Shown here: positions 23,567 to 31,937 of the stretch, piece after piece
How positions within the stretch are numbered: position 1 is the stretch's first letter
Layout of the letters: every line of letters begins with the position of its first letter
DNA from: an uncultured Lachnospiraceae bacterium
GTDB taxonomy: Bacteria; Bacillota; Clostridia; Lachnospirales; Lachnospiraceae
Assembly: GCA_934294885.1 (NCBI GenBank)
Contig: CAKRAK010000012.1
Coordinates: 1-64,000, forward strand
Reading direction: 5' to 3'
DNA: 64,000 bases
Made by a program: the position numbers and the translations under genes
Notes under the pieces: generated by a model
What the model was told of the DNA's origin: nothing
Databases searched by the model: none
The model's input: the letters and a program-made list of their open reading frames with translations, nothing else

Positions 23567-24775
23567 ATGAAAGCAGCAGATTATGGATTAACAAAACAAG
23601 ATATTGTAGAGATGTCTGATCAGTATCTTTTAGATATTGGGTATCATTTTCCTATCGTTGTGGAAGATGGGAAGGGTGCAGTTTTGACAGATGCAAATGG
23701 AGATGAATATTTGGATTTTTATGCAGGAATTGCTGTAAATTCCGTAGGAAACTGTAATGAAAGAGTTGTAAAGGCTGTGCAGGAACAGGTGGCACAGATT
23801 ATGCATACCTCTCTCTACCCATATAATACACCTCAGGCAATGCTTGCAAAATTAATATGTGAGCAGACCGGCTTTGACAAAGTGTTCTTCCAAAATTCAG
23901 GAACGGAATCCAATGAAGCAATGATTAAGATGGCGAGAAAATATGGTATTGACCACTATGGACAGAATCATTACCATATCGTAACGGCAAAGCGAAGCTT
24001 TCATGGACGTACTTTTGCATCCATGATGGCAACCGGACAGCCGGATACACCGATTCAAAGCGGATTCCATGCGGATTTAACCGGATTTTCTTATGCGGAA
24101 TATAATAATTTAGAGAGCTTTAAGGAAGCATGCACAGAGAATACCATTGCAATCATGGTAGAGCCTGTTCAGGGTGAAGGTGGTGTTTATCCTGCAACAA
24201 AGGAATTTTTGGAAGGTCTTAGAGCACTTTGTGATGAAAGAGGAATGCTATTGTTGTTTGACGAGGTTCAAACCGGATGGTGCCGGTGCGGTTCTACCAT
24301 GGCATTTATGCATTATGGTGTGAGACCGGATGCGGTTTCTATGGCGAAAGCATTGGGTGGTGGACTTCCTCTTGGAGGAGTGGCCCTTACAGAGGAATGT
24401 GCAAAGGCTTTGACTCCTGGAAGCCATGGCTGTACGTTTTCCGGAAATCCGGTATGTTGTGCGGCAGGATATGCAGCAGTTTCTGAAATGATTGAGAAGA
24501 ACCTTGCAAAAAATGCAGAAGAAATCGGTTCTTACTTTATGGAACAGCTAAAGACACTTCCTCATGTAAAAGAAGTTCGTGGGCTTGGTCTGTTAGTCGG
24601 TGTGGAGCTGGAGGATGTGGACGCTGTACAGGTTAAGATAAAGGCAATGGAGCATAAGCTTCTTGTAACGGCTACGTCAAATCGTATTATCCGTATGGTT
24701 CCGCCTCTTATCATAACCAAAGCAGATTGTGATAAAGCAGTTTCTATTTTAAAAACAGCGATTTTGGAAGTGTGA
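23567..24775 (+). CDS. argD: Acetylornithine aminotransferase
   Basis: PLP-dependent class III aminotransferase converting N-acetylglutamate semialdehyde to N-acetylornithine. It shows the substrate-entry motif FYAGIAVNSVGN, FFQNSGTESNEAMIKMAR, the cofactor Asp in LLFDEVQTGWCRCG and the Schiff-base Lys in SMAKALGGGLPLGG. The length of 402 aa is standard. Start ATG 23567 has AAAGGAG just upstream; the frame from 23513 overlaps the promoter and is rejected. Other class III transaminases are possible by motif alone, but the nearby arg genes support argD. Confidence 0.92.
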   Translation: MKAADYGLTKQDIVEMSDQYLLDIGYHFPIVVEDGKGAVLTDANGDEYLDFYAGIAVNSVGNCNERVVKAVQEQVAQIMHTSLYPYNTPQAMLAKLICEQTGFDKVFFQNSGTESNEAMIKMARKYGIDHYGQNHYHIVTAKRSFHGRTFASMMATGQPDTPIQSGFHADLTGFSYAEYNNLESFKEACTENTIAIMVEPVQGEGGVYPATKEFLEGLRALCDERGMLLLFDEVQTGWCRCGSTMAFMHYGVRPDAVSMAKALGGGLPLGGVALTEECAKALTPGSHGCTFSGNPVCCAAGYAAVSEMIEKNLAKNAEEIGSYFMEQLKTLPHVKEVRGLGLLVGVELEDVDAVQVKIKAMEHKLLVTATSNRIIRMVPPLIITKADCDKAVSILKTAILEV

Positions 24776-24818
24776 TTATTTGTACATCTGATATGTATTT
24801 TTCTGTTTCAGAAGTTTG

Positions 24819-24847
24819 TTGACTTTACGCGAAAAATAATGCATACT
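24819..24847 (+). promoter_or_regulatory. Candidate promoter of the TraG-like gene
   Basis: TTGACT (24819-24824) and CATACT (24842-24847) with a 17-bp spacer, 27 nt before the ATG at 24874. Confidence 0.45.
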
Positions 24848-24873
24848 TAACTTAAGTTGGAGGCATAATTGGT

Positions 24874-26190
24874 ATGGATTTTCGTAAACAGATTAAAGAT
24901 GCGAAGGCTGACTGGAACGCCAGATGCAGACAGTTAGAGGAGCTTAAAACAGAGTGTTCCGCTAGTGAAAAGGGTGTCAGTGTTATAACTGCGAATCTGT
25001 CTGTAAGCCGGGACTACTTAAAAACAAAAAGAAATAATAATATTTTAATTTTTGATGAAAAAGAAGATTTTTATAAGGTTGAGCTTGAGAATTTAAAGGA
25101 TGATAAGAGTAATTATGTAATCGTGGATTTTGATGGCGAGTACTATGAAAAGACTTCAGATAATTTTCGTGCAAGAGGATTTGATGTTAAGTCAATTAAT
25201 TTGATTGAATCGGACAAAAGCGATGGATATAATCCGTTTGCGTATATTCAGAATGAAGTAGATGTGGATGTGATCGTGCGGTGCATTATGGAGAATACGA
25301 GATCACAATACGCTATGCAGGCTTCCGAACAGGATAAGCTGGCAATCAAAAGCTTAGAACAGACTTTTTTGAAAATATTGATTTCCTGTTATATGAAGTA
25401 CGGAACATCAAAGACCCTGGCTGCTATGGCCAATTTGTTACGCAGTGATAAGAGAGAGCAGACGTTAGCGAAATTGTTTTCCGGGGATTATCCACAGGGT
25501 CCGAACGAGATGGAGTGCAAACGTTTTCAGATTTTCAAAGAGGATGCAGGTGATCGGTATCCTGCTATTCTGGATTCCTGCTCGGATCGAACAGCATTTT
25601 TTAAAGATGAAAGATTGGTTGCTTTGACGAAAAAAGAATCCATTTCATTCCAGCATCTTTATCAGGCAAAACAGGTATTGTATATTATCATTCCCTCTGC
25701 GTTAAGAGAAGTGGAGTTATTTACATCGTTGTTGTTATCTCAGATAACCTATACTTTATGTAATGAATCCCGTAAACACAATAATGACAGAATGGTAATG
25801 CTGTATTTGAACTATTTTGCGGATGCAGGTGCAATTTCGCGATTCGACAGGCTCCTTCCGGATATTCAGCAGTATAACGTAGGCTGTATGATTCACGTGA
25901 ATAATTTATCCCGTGTTGCAGAGGTTTATCCAAAATGGAATGACTTATTTGAGAGCTGTGATACATTTTTGTATTTAGGTTCCAGGGATGTCAATGTAAT
26001 GGATTATTTTTTCCAGCATGCGGATAGTAATGTGATTCGAAAAAGTAAGCTGTTAGGAAAAGATATGTATAAGACAACCTCTTTTGAAAAGGAGGATATG
26101 GATGTATTAGAAGAAAAGGAGTGTATCTGTATTGTCCGGGGAGAAGGAACATTTATACTGCCACAGGTAGATGCTTACGATAACTTATAA
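24874..26190 (+). CDS. TraG/VirD4-like protein lacking Walker motifs
   Basis: A 438-aa soluble protein whose layout follows the ATPase core of conjugative coupling proteins. The lead-in YLKTKRNNNILIF (48-60) matches the strand before Walker A, YVIVDFDGEYYE (81-92) the TDPKGE strand, GFDVKSINLIESDKSDGYNPFAYI (102-125) the GY.VKV.NL...S..YNPF segment, LNYFADAGAISRFDRLLPDIQ (312-332) the DEF.NIG Walker B region and CDTFLYLGSRD (362-372) the sensor strand. The P-loop is replaced by FDEKEDFYK and the Walker B carboxylates DE by NY. No membrane helices are present. I infer a domesticated, ATPase-dead relative; its role is unknown. It stands alone between argD and a convergent small gene. Confidence 0.7.
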   Translation: MDFRKQIKDAKADWNARCRQLEELKTECSASEKGVSVITANLSVSRDYLKTKRNNNILIFDEKEDFYKVELENLKDDKSNYVIVDFDGEYYEKTSDNFRARGFDVKSINLIESDKSDGYNPFAYIQNEVDVDVIVRCIMENTRSQYAMQASEQDKLAIKSLEQTFLKILISCYMKYGTSKTLAAMANLLRSDKREQTLAKLFSGDYPQGPNEMECKRFQIFKEDAGDRYPAILDSCSDRTAFFKDERLVALTKKESISFQHLYQAKQVLYIIIPSALREVELFTSLLLSQITYTLCNESRKHNNDRMVMLYLNYFADAGAISRFDRLLPDIQQYNVGCMIHVNNLSRVAEVYPKWNDLFESCDTFLYLGSRDVNVMDYFFQHADSNVIRKSKLLGKDMYKTTSFEKEDMDVLEEKECICIVRGEGTFILPQVDAYDNL

Positions 26191-26210
26191 ATTAAAAAAT
26201 AAAAATAAAA

Positions 26211-26260
26211 AAGCGAGCTTTCCCAACGGTTATTAACCGGTTGATAAGCTCGCTTTATTT
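26211..26260. terminator. Bidirectional terminator between convergent genes
   Basis: AAGCGAGCTT (26211-26220) pairs perfectly with AAGCTCGCTT (26246-26255). A-rich and T-rich flanks allow use from both sides. The stop codon of the - strand gene lies inside the loop region. Confidence 0.8.
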
Positions 26261-26430
26261 GTATCAATGGCTTCTACAAGTTGATTAAAACCATCGTCTC
26301 CGTCGAACCAAATCATCTTGTCTCCATTCTTAATTACAATGTTGGCACCGTCTTTTCCAATTGAAATATACTTATCCTCAGAGATAATTAAGTCAGTTCC
26401 GTCGTTGTTATCAATTTCCTGTCGTGCCAT
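26233..26430 (-). CDS. Small protein of unknown function, 65 aa
   Basis: Convergent with the TraG-like gene. I set the start at the ATG complementary to 26428-26430, where GAGGGTG lies 6 nt upstream on the coding strand; the upstream extension to 26472 lacks support. The protein is acidic, starts MARQEIDNNDGTDLIISED and alternates short beta-type stretches (YISIG, ANIVIKNG, KMIWFDGDDGF) with an amphipathic end LVEAIDTNKASL. No family is recognised, but the good ribosome site and terminator argue that it is real. Confidence 0.6.
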   Translation of the reverse strand: MARQEIDNNDGTDLIISEDKYISIGKDGANIVIKNGDKMIWFDGDDGFNQLVEAIDTNKASLSTG

Positions 26431-26536
26431 GCCGTCACCCTCTTCCCGAATTCTTTTTGTGAGGATATGCAATATTCGTCAATTGCATATATTTGATACC
26501 ATTATAACTGAAAATAAAAAATTGTTAAATACATAA

Positions 26537-26552
26537 TGTGCATAAAATTGTT
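26537..26552 (+). promoter_or_regulatory. Candidate ARG box before argH
   Basis: TGTGCATAAAATTGTT shares the left half TGTG-A/C-ATAAA with the site before argD. It lies about 37 bp upstream of the argH -35 element. Confidence 0.35.
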
Positions 26553-26588
26553 AACTTTTTTTGAACACAATGAAAAATAAGAAGTTGC

Positions 26589-26617
26589 TTGTTATGTAAA
26601 GGGATTTGTTGTAAAAT
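26589..26617 (+). promoter_or_regulatory. argH promoter
   Basis: TTGTTA (26589-26594) and TAAAAT (26612-26617) with 17-bp spacing, 62 nt before the ATG. Confidence 0.6.
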
Positions 26618-26679
26618 AGAATAAGTATGTTTTCATGAGTATAAAGAAAACAAATGATGACAAAAGTGAGGAAGAAAAT

Positions 26680-28062
26680 ATGGCACAGTTATGGGGCGGT
26701 CGTTTCACAAAAGAAACAGATCAATTAGTATACAATTTTAATGCGTCAATCGGATTTGATCAGAAGTTCTATCGGGAAGATATCATGGGAAGCATGGCAC
26801 ATGTGAAAATGTTAGCAGCTACCGGTATTTTAACGGAGGACGAGAAGAATCAGATTCTGAAAGGCTTAGAGGGTATTCTTTCTGATGTAGATAACGGTAC
26901 CCTTGTGATATCCTCCCAATATGAAGATATTCACAGTTTTGTTGAGGCTAATCTAATCGAGCGGATTGGAGATGCCGGTAAAAAATTACATACGGGAAGA
27001 TCCAGAAATGATCAGGTTGCTTTAGACATGCGTTTATATGTCAGAAAAGAAATCATTTCTTTAAAGGAGCTGGTAAAGGAGCTGCTTAAGGTTCTTCATC
27101 AACTGATGAAGGATCATATTGATACATTTATGCCGGGCTTTACACATTTACAAAAAGCTCAGCCGATTACTTTGGCACATCATTTTGGTGCCTACATGGA
27201 GATGTTCAAACGGGATTATGACAGATTGTGTGATATATATGACCGTATGAATTTCTGTCCATTGGGAGCAGGTGCATTAGCAGGAACAACTTATCCCCTT
27301 GACCGGAATCTGACTGCTCAGCTTTTGGAGTTTGAGGGACCGACTCTGAATAGTATGGATTCGGTTTCTGACAGAGATTATGTGATTGAACTGTTAAGTG
27401 CAATGTCTACGATTATGATGCATTTAAGCCGGTTCTCGGAAGAGATTATCATTTGGAATTCCAATGAATATCAGTTTATTGAACTGGATGATGCATATAG
27501 CACGGGAAGTTCCATTATGCCACAAAAAAAGAATCCTGATATTGCGGAACTGGTTCGTGGTAAGACCGGTCGTGTATATGGAGCATTGATGCAGATGTTA
27601 ACAACTATGAAAGGAATTCCTTTAGCATATAATAAGGATATGCAGGAGGATAAGGAATTAACCTTTGATGCAATTGATACCGTAAAGGGATGTCTTGCCT
27701 TGTTTACCGGAATGATTCGGACAATGACCGTGAATCAGGCAGTTATGGAAAAGAGTGCAAAGAATGGGTTTACGAATGCAACAGATGCAGCAGATTATCT
27801 GGTAAATCATGGCGTACCATTCAGAGATGCCCATGGAATTGTGGGACAACTGGTATTGTATTGTATCGAGAAAAATATATCTCTTGATGATATGAGTATT
27901 GATGAATACAAAGCGATTTCTCCTGTTTTTGAAGAAGATATATACGATGCCATCAGCTTACAGACCTGTGTAGAAAAACGAGTAACCATCGGTGCTCCGG
28001 GGCGTAAAGCCATGGAACAGGTAATTGAGATAAATGAAGCATATCTAAATGAATTAAAATAA
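26680..28062 (+). CDS. argH: Argininosuccinate lyase
   Basis: Last step of arginine synthesis, splitting argininosuccinate into arginine and fumarate. It shows the N-terminal LWGGRF, the segment HTGRSRNDQVALDMRLYVRK, FTHLQKAQPITLAHH with the catalytic His, and the fumarase-superfamily signature GSSIMPQKKNPDIAELVRGKTGRVYG. Start ATG 26680 (460 aa) begins MAQLWGGRF as in the family, with GTGAGGAAG upstream; the longer frame from 26635 is rejected. argG is not in the window. Confidence 0.96.
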   Translation: MAQLWGGRFTKETDQLVYNFNASIGFDQKFYREDIMGSMAHVKMLAATGILTEDEKNQILKGLEGILSDVDNGTLVISSQYEDIHSFVEANLIERIGDAGKKLHTGRSRNDQVALDMRLYVRKEIISLKELVKELLKVLHQLMKDHIDTFMPGFTHLQKAQPITLAHHFGAYMEMFKRDYDRLCDIYDRMNFCPLGAGALAGTTYPLDRNLTAQLLEFEGPTLNSMDSVSDRDYVIELLSAMSTIMMHLSRFSEEIIIWNSNEYQFIELDDAYSTGSSIMPQKKNPDIAELVRGKTGRVYGALMQMLTTMKGIPLAYNKDMQEDKELTFDAIDTVKGCLALFTGMIRTMTVNQAVMEKSAKNGFTNATDAADYLVNHGVPFRDAHGIVGQLVLYCIEKNISLDDMSIDEYKAISPVFEEDIYDAISLQTCVEKRVTIGAPGRKAMEQVIEINEAYLNELK

Positions 28063-28085
28063 TATAATTGAAAAGAGGGTTTATT

Positions 28086-28349
28086 ATGAATAAAACAGAT
28101 AAAGCCACATTGGATGCAGCAAAAAGAATGATTAAGGGTGGTATTGAATTGGAAGAGGTGTCTCTTTTGATGAATATTCCGGTAGAAAAGCTTTTACCAA
28201 TCAAGGAAGAGGTTGACGAGGCAGTTCGTAAGGTGTATGGCAATATTGATCATTATGATTTTTCAAAGGGCGATATTTTGTTTGATAACTTTAATGATTT
28301 CGGTAAGGATGATGATATACCGGAAGAAACAGAGTGTGAAGTAGAATAG
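28086..28349 (+). CDS. Small acidic protein of unknown function, 87 aa
   Basis: Lies 23 nt after argH and 43 nt before nadB, with AAAGAGGG upstream of ATG 28086. Residues 10-45 (LDAAKRMIKGGIELEEVSLLMNIPVEKLLPIKEEV) look like a compact helical domain resembling the helix-turn-helix found in transposase-like and resolvase-like proteins; the C-terminus is a run of Asp/Glu. I do not recognise a family. It could be a small regulator, but nothing proves DNA binding. Confidence 0.6.
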   Translation: MNKTDKATLDAAKRMIKGGIELEEVSLLMNIPVEKLLPIKEEVDEAVRKVYGNIDHYDFSKGDILFDNFNDFGKDDDIPEETECEVE

Positions 28350-28392
28350 ATTAAAGCTTCGTTGTACAAATGAGGCAGATTAGAGGATTAGG

Positions 28393-29700
28393 ATGAAAGA
28401 AAAATACGATGTTGTAATCGTAGGAAATGGTGTTGCAGGCTTGTTTGCTGCACTTCATTTACCTGAAGATAAAGAAATTGCAATTATTACAAAGGGTGAA
28501 TTAGAGGAATGTGATTCCTTCCTTGCACAAGGTGGAATCTGTGTATTAAAAAGTGAAGATGATTATGCAGATTTTTTTGAGGATACACTTCGGGCAGGAC
28601 ATTATGAGAATGACAGAGATGCAGTGGATTTGATGATTCGGTCTTCTCAGGATGTAATTAAGGAGCTTGTGGATTGCGGTGTGGATTTTGAACGGAATCA
28701 CGGAGATTTTGTTTTTACAAGAGAAGGTGGTCATACAACATTCAGAATTTTACATCATGAGGATCTGACCGGTAAAGAAATTACTTCCAAATTATTGGAA
28801 AAAGTTAGAGCTCAAAAGAATATTTCTTTGTTTGTAAAGACAACAATGGTTGATATCATCGAAAAGAATAATACCTGTTATGGAATTATTGCAGATGATA
28901 ATAACGGTAATGTATTTCCTGTATTTGCTGATTATACAATCTGGGCATGTGGAGGAATTGGCGGTCTTTATAAGCACTCAACAAATTATCCTCAGTTAAC
29001 CGGAGATGCACTGGCCATTTCACTTAGACATAATATTACATTGGAGAATGTGGATTATGTGCAGATTCATCCAACGATTCTGTATTCCAAAAAACCTGGA
29101 AGACGGATTTTGATATCGGAATCTGTTCGTGGGGAAGGAGCAATCCTACTGAATAAAGACGGAGAACGGTTTGCAAATGAGCTGCTGCCCAGAGATCTTT
29201 TAACTGCGGAGATAAAAAAACAAATGGAAAAGGACGGAACGGATTATGTTTATCTGTCTCTTGAAAATATGGGAACAGAGGAGATATTAAACCGATTCCC
29301 GAATATTTACAGATATTGTCTGGATGAGGGTTACGATATTACGAAGGAACCGATTCCGGTTGTTCCTGCTCAGCATTATTTTATGGGTGGTGTTAAGGTA
29401 GATTTGGATGGACGTACTTCTATGAATCGTCTGTACAGTGCCGGTGAGACTGCCTGCAACGGTGTCCATGGTGCAAACCGGCTGGCAAGCAATTCTTTGT
29501 TAGAAAGTCTTGTATGGGCAAAGAATGCGGCACTTCATATTGCCGGTAAATATGAAGTGGTTGAGACAGAGTTCCTGAACCGGGAATTTGGAGCGTTGAA
29601 GAATAATGTGCTACCGGATTATAATTCTGTGGCATCGGAATATCATGATAGTGTCCGGGAAAAGATAAAGAATGAGCATCAGAAAAGACAAAATCAGTAA
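28393..29700 (+). CDS. nadB: L-aspartate oxidase
   Basis: FAD enzyme that oxidises L-aspartate to iminoaspartate, first step of de novo NAD synthesis. It shows the dinucleotide fold VVIVGNGVAGLFAALHL at residues 7-23, SFLAQGGICVL, REGGHTTFRILHHEDLTGKEI, the HPT..L active-site region (QIHPTILY), RGEGAILLNKDGERF, and GGVKVDLDGRTSMNRLYSAGE with NRLASNSLLESLVW. At 435 aa it lacks the C-terminal helical extension of E. coli NadB, as many clostridial forms do. nadC follows after 33 nt. Confidence 0.95.
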   Translation: MKEKYDVVIVGNGVAGLFAALHLPEDKEIAIITKGELEECDSFLAQGGICVLKSEDDYADFFEDTLRAGHYENDRDAVDLMIRSSQDVIKELVDCGVDFERNHGDFVFTREGGHTTFRILHHEDLTGKEITSKLLEKVRAQKNISLFVKTTMVDIIEKNNTCYGIIADDNNGNVFPVFADYTIWACGGIGGLYKHSTNYPQLTGDALAISLRHNITLENVDYVQIHPTILYSKKPGRRILISESVRGEGAILLNKDGERFANELLPRDLLTAEIKKQMEKDGTDYVYLSLENMGTEEILNRFPNIYRYCLDEGYDITKEPIPVVPAQHYFMGGVKVDLDGRTSMNRLYSAGETACNGVHGANRLASNSLLESLVWAKNAALHIAGKYEVVETEFLNREFGALKNNVLPDYNSVASEYHDSVREKIKNEHQKRQNQ

Positions 29701-29733
29701 AATGTTTTGCAATAACAAAAGAGGAGAATGAAA

Positions 29734-30582
29734 ATGAGAGAATTGATGAATTTGAATGTAGATGATATGATTTTACAGGCATTACGGGAGGATATTACCA
29801 GTGAAGATATTACAACTAATTCTGTTATGCCGGATTATCAGTTAGGAGAAGTACAGCTGATCTGTAAACAGGATGGTGTATTGGCAGGAATTGATATATT
29901 TAAAAGAGTGTTCCAGCTTTTAGATGCTGATACGGAATTTGAGATGTGCGCAAAGGATGGGGATAACGTAAAGAGTGGACAGTTATTAGGAACGATACGT
30001 GGAGATATCCGGGTACTGTTGGAAGGAGAACGTACTGCCTTAAATTATCTTCAGAGAATGAGTGGAATTGCAACCTATACCCACTCTATTGCCGTTTTAT
30101 TTGAGGGAAGTAAGACAAAGCTGTTAGATACAAGAAAAACCACTCCGAATATGCGTGTTTTTGAAAAATATGCCGTTAAGGTTGGTGGCGGATATAATCA
30201 CCGTTTTAATTTGTCTGACGGTATCCTGTTAAAGGATAATCATATCGGTGCTGCCGGAGGTGTAAAGGAGGCAGTTCATATGGCACAGGAATATGCTCCT
30301 TTTGTCCGTAAGATTGAAGTAGAGTGTGAGAATCTTGATATGGTAAAGGAAGCAGTGGAAGCCGGTGCGGATATTATCATGTTAGATAATATGGATAAGG
30401 ATACCATGAAAGCGGCAATCCAATTGATTGATGGAAGAGCAAAGACAGAATGCTCCGGCAATGTAACAAAGGAAAATGTTGCCAATCTGATTGATCTTGG
30501 TGTGGACTATGTTTCTTCCGGTGCTTTGACTCATTCTGCTCCGATATTGGATTTATCATTAAAAAATCTTCATAGAATTTAG
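29734..30582 (+). CDS. nadC: Nicotinate-nucleotide pyrophosphorylase (carboxylating)
   Basis: Quinolinate phosphoribosyltransferase that forms nicotinate mononucleotide. Motifs: LREDITSEDITTNSV near the N-terminus, RTALNYLQRMSGIAT, DTRKTTPNMRVFEKYAVKVGGGYNHR (PRPP and quinolinate binding), LLKDNHI, EVECENLDMVKEA and GVDYVSSGALTHSAP. Start ATG 29734 (282 aa) has GAGGAG 7 nt upstream, better than ATG 29728, only 1 nt from it. nadA, which supplies quinolinate, is not next to this pair. Confidence 0.96.
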   Translation: MRELMNLNVDDMILQALREDITSEDITTNSVMPDYQLGEVQLICKQDGVLAGIDIFKRVFQLLDADTEFEMCAKDGDNVKSGQLLGTIRGDIRVLLEGERTALNYLQRMSGIATYTHSIAVLFEGSKTKLLDTRKTTPNMRVFEKYAVKVGGGYNHRFNLSDGILLKDNHIGAAGGVKEAVHMAQEYAPFVRKIEVECENLDMVKEAVEAGADIIMLDNMDKDTMKAAIQLIDGRAKTECSGNVTKENVANLIDLGVDYVSSGALTHSAPILDLSLKNLHRI

Positions 30583-30585
30583 TAG

Positions 30586-30608
30586 AAGGGCTCTTCGGAG
30601 CCTTTTTT
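30586..30608 (+). terminator. Terminator after nadC
   Basis: AGGGCTC and GAGCCTT close a TTCG tetraloop and run into a T-tract. Confidence 0.9.
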
Positions 30609-30701
30609 CTTTGAAAATACAAAATATACATTTTTCTGTGTATATTATTCATGATATTGAAAATGGATGCACTGTGTACGGAGAAAAATTGAAGTTAACT
30701 A

Positions 30702-30730
30702 TTGCATAATATTCACAAAGTATGTATAAT
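30702..30730 (+). promoter_or_regulatory. argC promoter overlapped by a candidate ARG box
   Basis: TTGCAT (30702-30707) and TATAAT (30725-30730) have a 17-bp spacer. TTGCATAATATTCACA (30702-30717) covers the -35. Its reverse complement begins TGTGAATAT, matching the sites before argD and argH, so bound ArgR would block polymerase. Two further TATAAT elements, at 30813 (extended TGC) and 30829, lie closer to argC without convincing -35 boxes. Confidence 0.6.
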
Positions 30731-30859
30731 TATAACGTTTGATAGGGAAGGATGTTTTATAAAAAATACCAATATACAGTCTGAAAAAATATGCAGAATA
30801 AAAAAAGAGTGCTATAATAGGGGACTGTTATAATAGGAACAGGAAAGAAGGTTTATAGA

Positions 30860-31900
30860 ATGATTAAAGTTGGTATTATTGGATCTACCGGTTATGCCGG
30901 ACAGGAATTGGTACGATTGTTGTTAGGTCATAAGGAAGCAGAAATTGTATGGTATGGTTCAAGAAGCTATATTGATAAAAAATATTACGAAGTATTCGGT
31001 AATATGTTTGAGATTGTAGATGAGAAGTGCCTGGATGACAATATGGATGAGCTTGCAGAGAAAGCAGATGTTATCTTTACTGCAACACCTCAGGGATTAT
31101 GTGCATCTCTCGTAAATGACGATATTTTGTCTAAGGTTAAAATTATAGATTTAAGTGCGGATTTCCGTTTGAAGGATATAGCAACCTATGAAAAATGGTA
31201 TGGAATCGAACACAAATCACCGCAGTATATAAACGAGGCTGTATACGGTCTTTGTGAAATTAACCGTGAAGATATTAAAGGAAAACGTCTGATTGCAAAT
31301 CCGGGCTGTTATACAACCTGTTCTATCCTGTCTTTATATCCATTGGTAAAAGAGGGTGTTATTGATCCAAACAGCATCATTATTGATGCAAAGTCAGGAA
31401 CCTCCGGAGCAGGACGTGGCGCTAAGATTAACAATTTGTATTGTGAGGTAAACGAAAATATAAAGGCATATGGTGTTACAACTCATCGTCATACACCGGA
31501 AATAGAGGAACAGTTAGGATATGCCTGTGGTGAGAAGATTGTTCTTAATTTCACACCTCACCTTGTTCCCATGAATCGGGGAATCTTAGTAACTGCCTAT
31601 GGTAATCTTACAAAAGAATATACATATGAAGAGATAAAGAGCATCTACGACCAATATTATAAGAATGAGCATTTTGTTCGTGTCCTTGATAAGGATGTAC
31701 CGCCGGAGACGAGATGGGTTGAGGGAAGTAATTATGTAGATGTGAATTTTAAGATTGATCCAAGAACAAAACGGGTTGTTGTGATGGGTGCATTAGACAA
31801 CCTTGTAAAGGGGGCTGCCGGTCAGGCTGTTCAGAACATGAATCTGATTTTTGGACTTCCGGAAACAATGGGTCTTGAGCAGGCACCGATGTTCCCATAA
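30860..31900 (+). CDS. argC: N-acetyl-gamma-glutamyl-phosphate reductase
   Basis: NADPH-dependent reduction of acetylglutamyl phosphate. It shows the N-terminal GSTGYAGQELVRLLLGHKEAE, the active-site Cys in NPGCYTTCSILSLYPL, DAKSGTSGAGRGAK and the His motif VTTHRHTPEIEEQLG. The length of 346 aa matches the type-1 family. AGAAAGAAGG precedes the ATG. argB follows after 37 nt; argJ, usually between argC and argB, is absent. Confidence 0.96.
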   Translation: MIKVGIIGSTGYAGQELVRLLLGHKEAEIVWYGSRSYIDKKYYEVFGNMFEIVDEKCLDDNMDELAEKADVIFTATPQGLCASLVNDDILSKVKIIDLSADFRLKDIATYEKWYGIEHKSPQYINEAVYGLCEINREDIKGKRLIANPGCYTTCSILSLYPLVKEGVIDPNSIIIDAKSGTSGAGRGAKINNLYCEVNENIKAYGVTTHRHTPEIEEQLGYACGEKIVLNFTPHLVPMNRGILVTAYGNLTKEYTYEEIKSIYDQYYKNEHFVRVLDKDVPPETRWVEGSNYVDVNFKIDPRTKRVVVMGALDNLVKGAAGQAVQNMNLIFGLPETMGLEQAPMFP

Positions 31901-31937
31901 TTAGCTATGGATAAATTTGATGTAAAAGGAGAAAACA

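Noticed and set aside
30813..30834. Tandem TATAATAGG elements as main argC promoters
   Set aside because: Neither has a convincing -35 box; the TTGCAT-17-TATAAT promoter at 30702-30730 is better, though the extended -10 at 30813 might still work.
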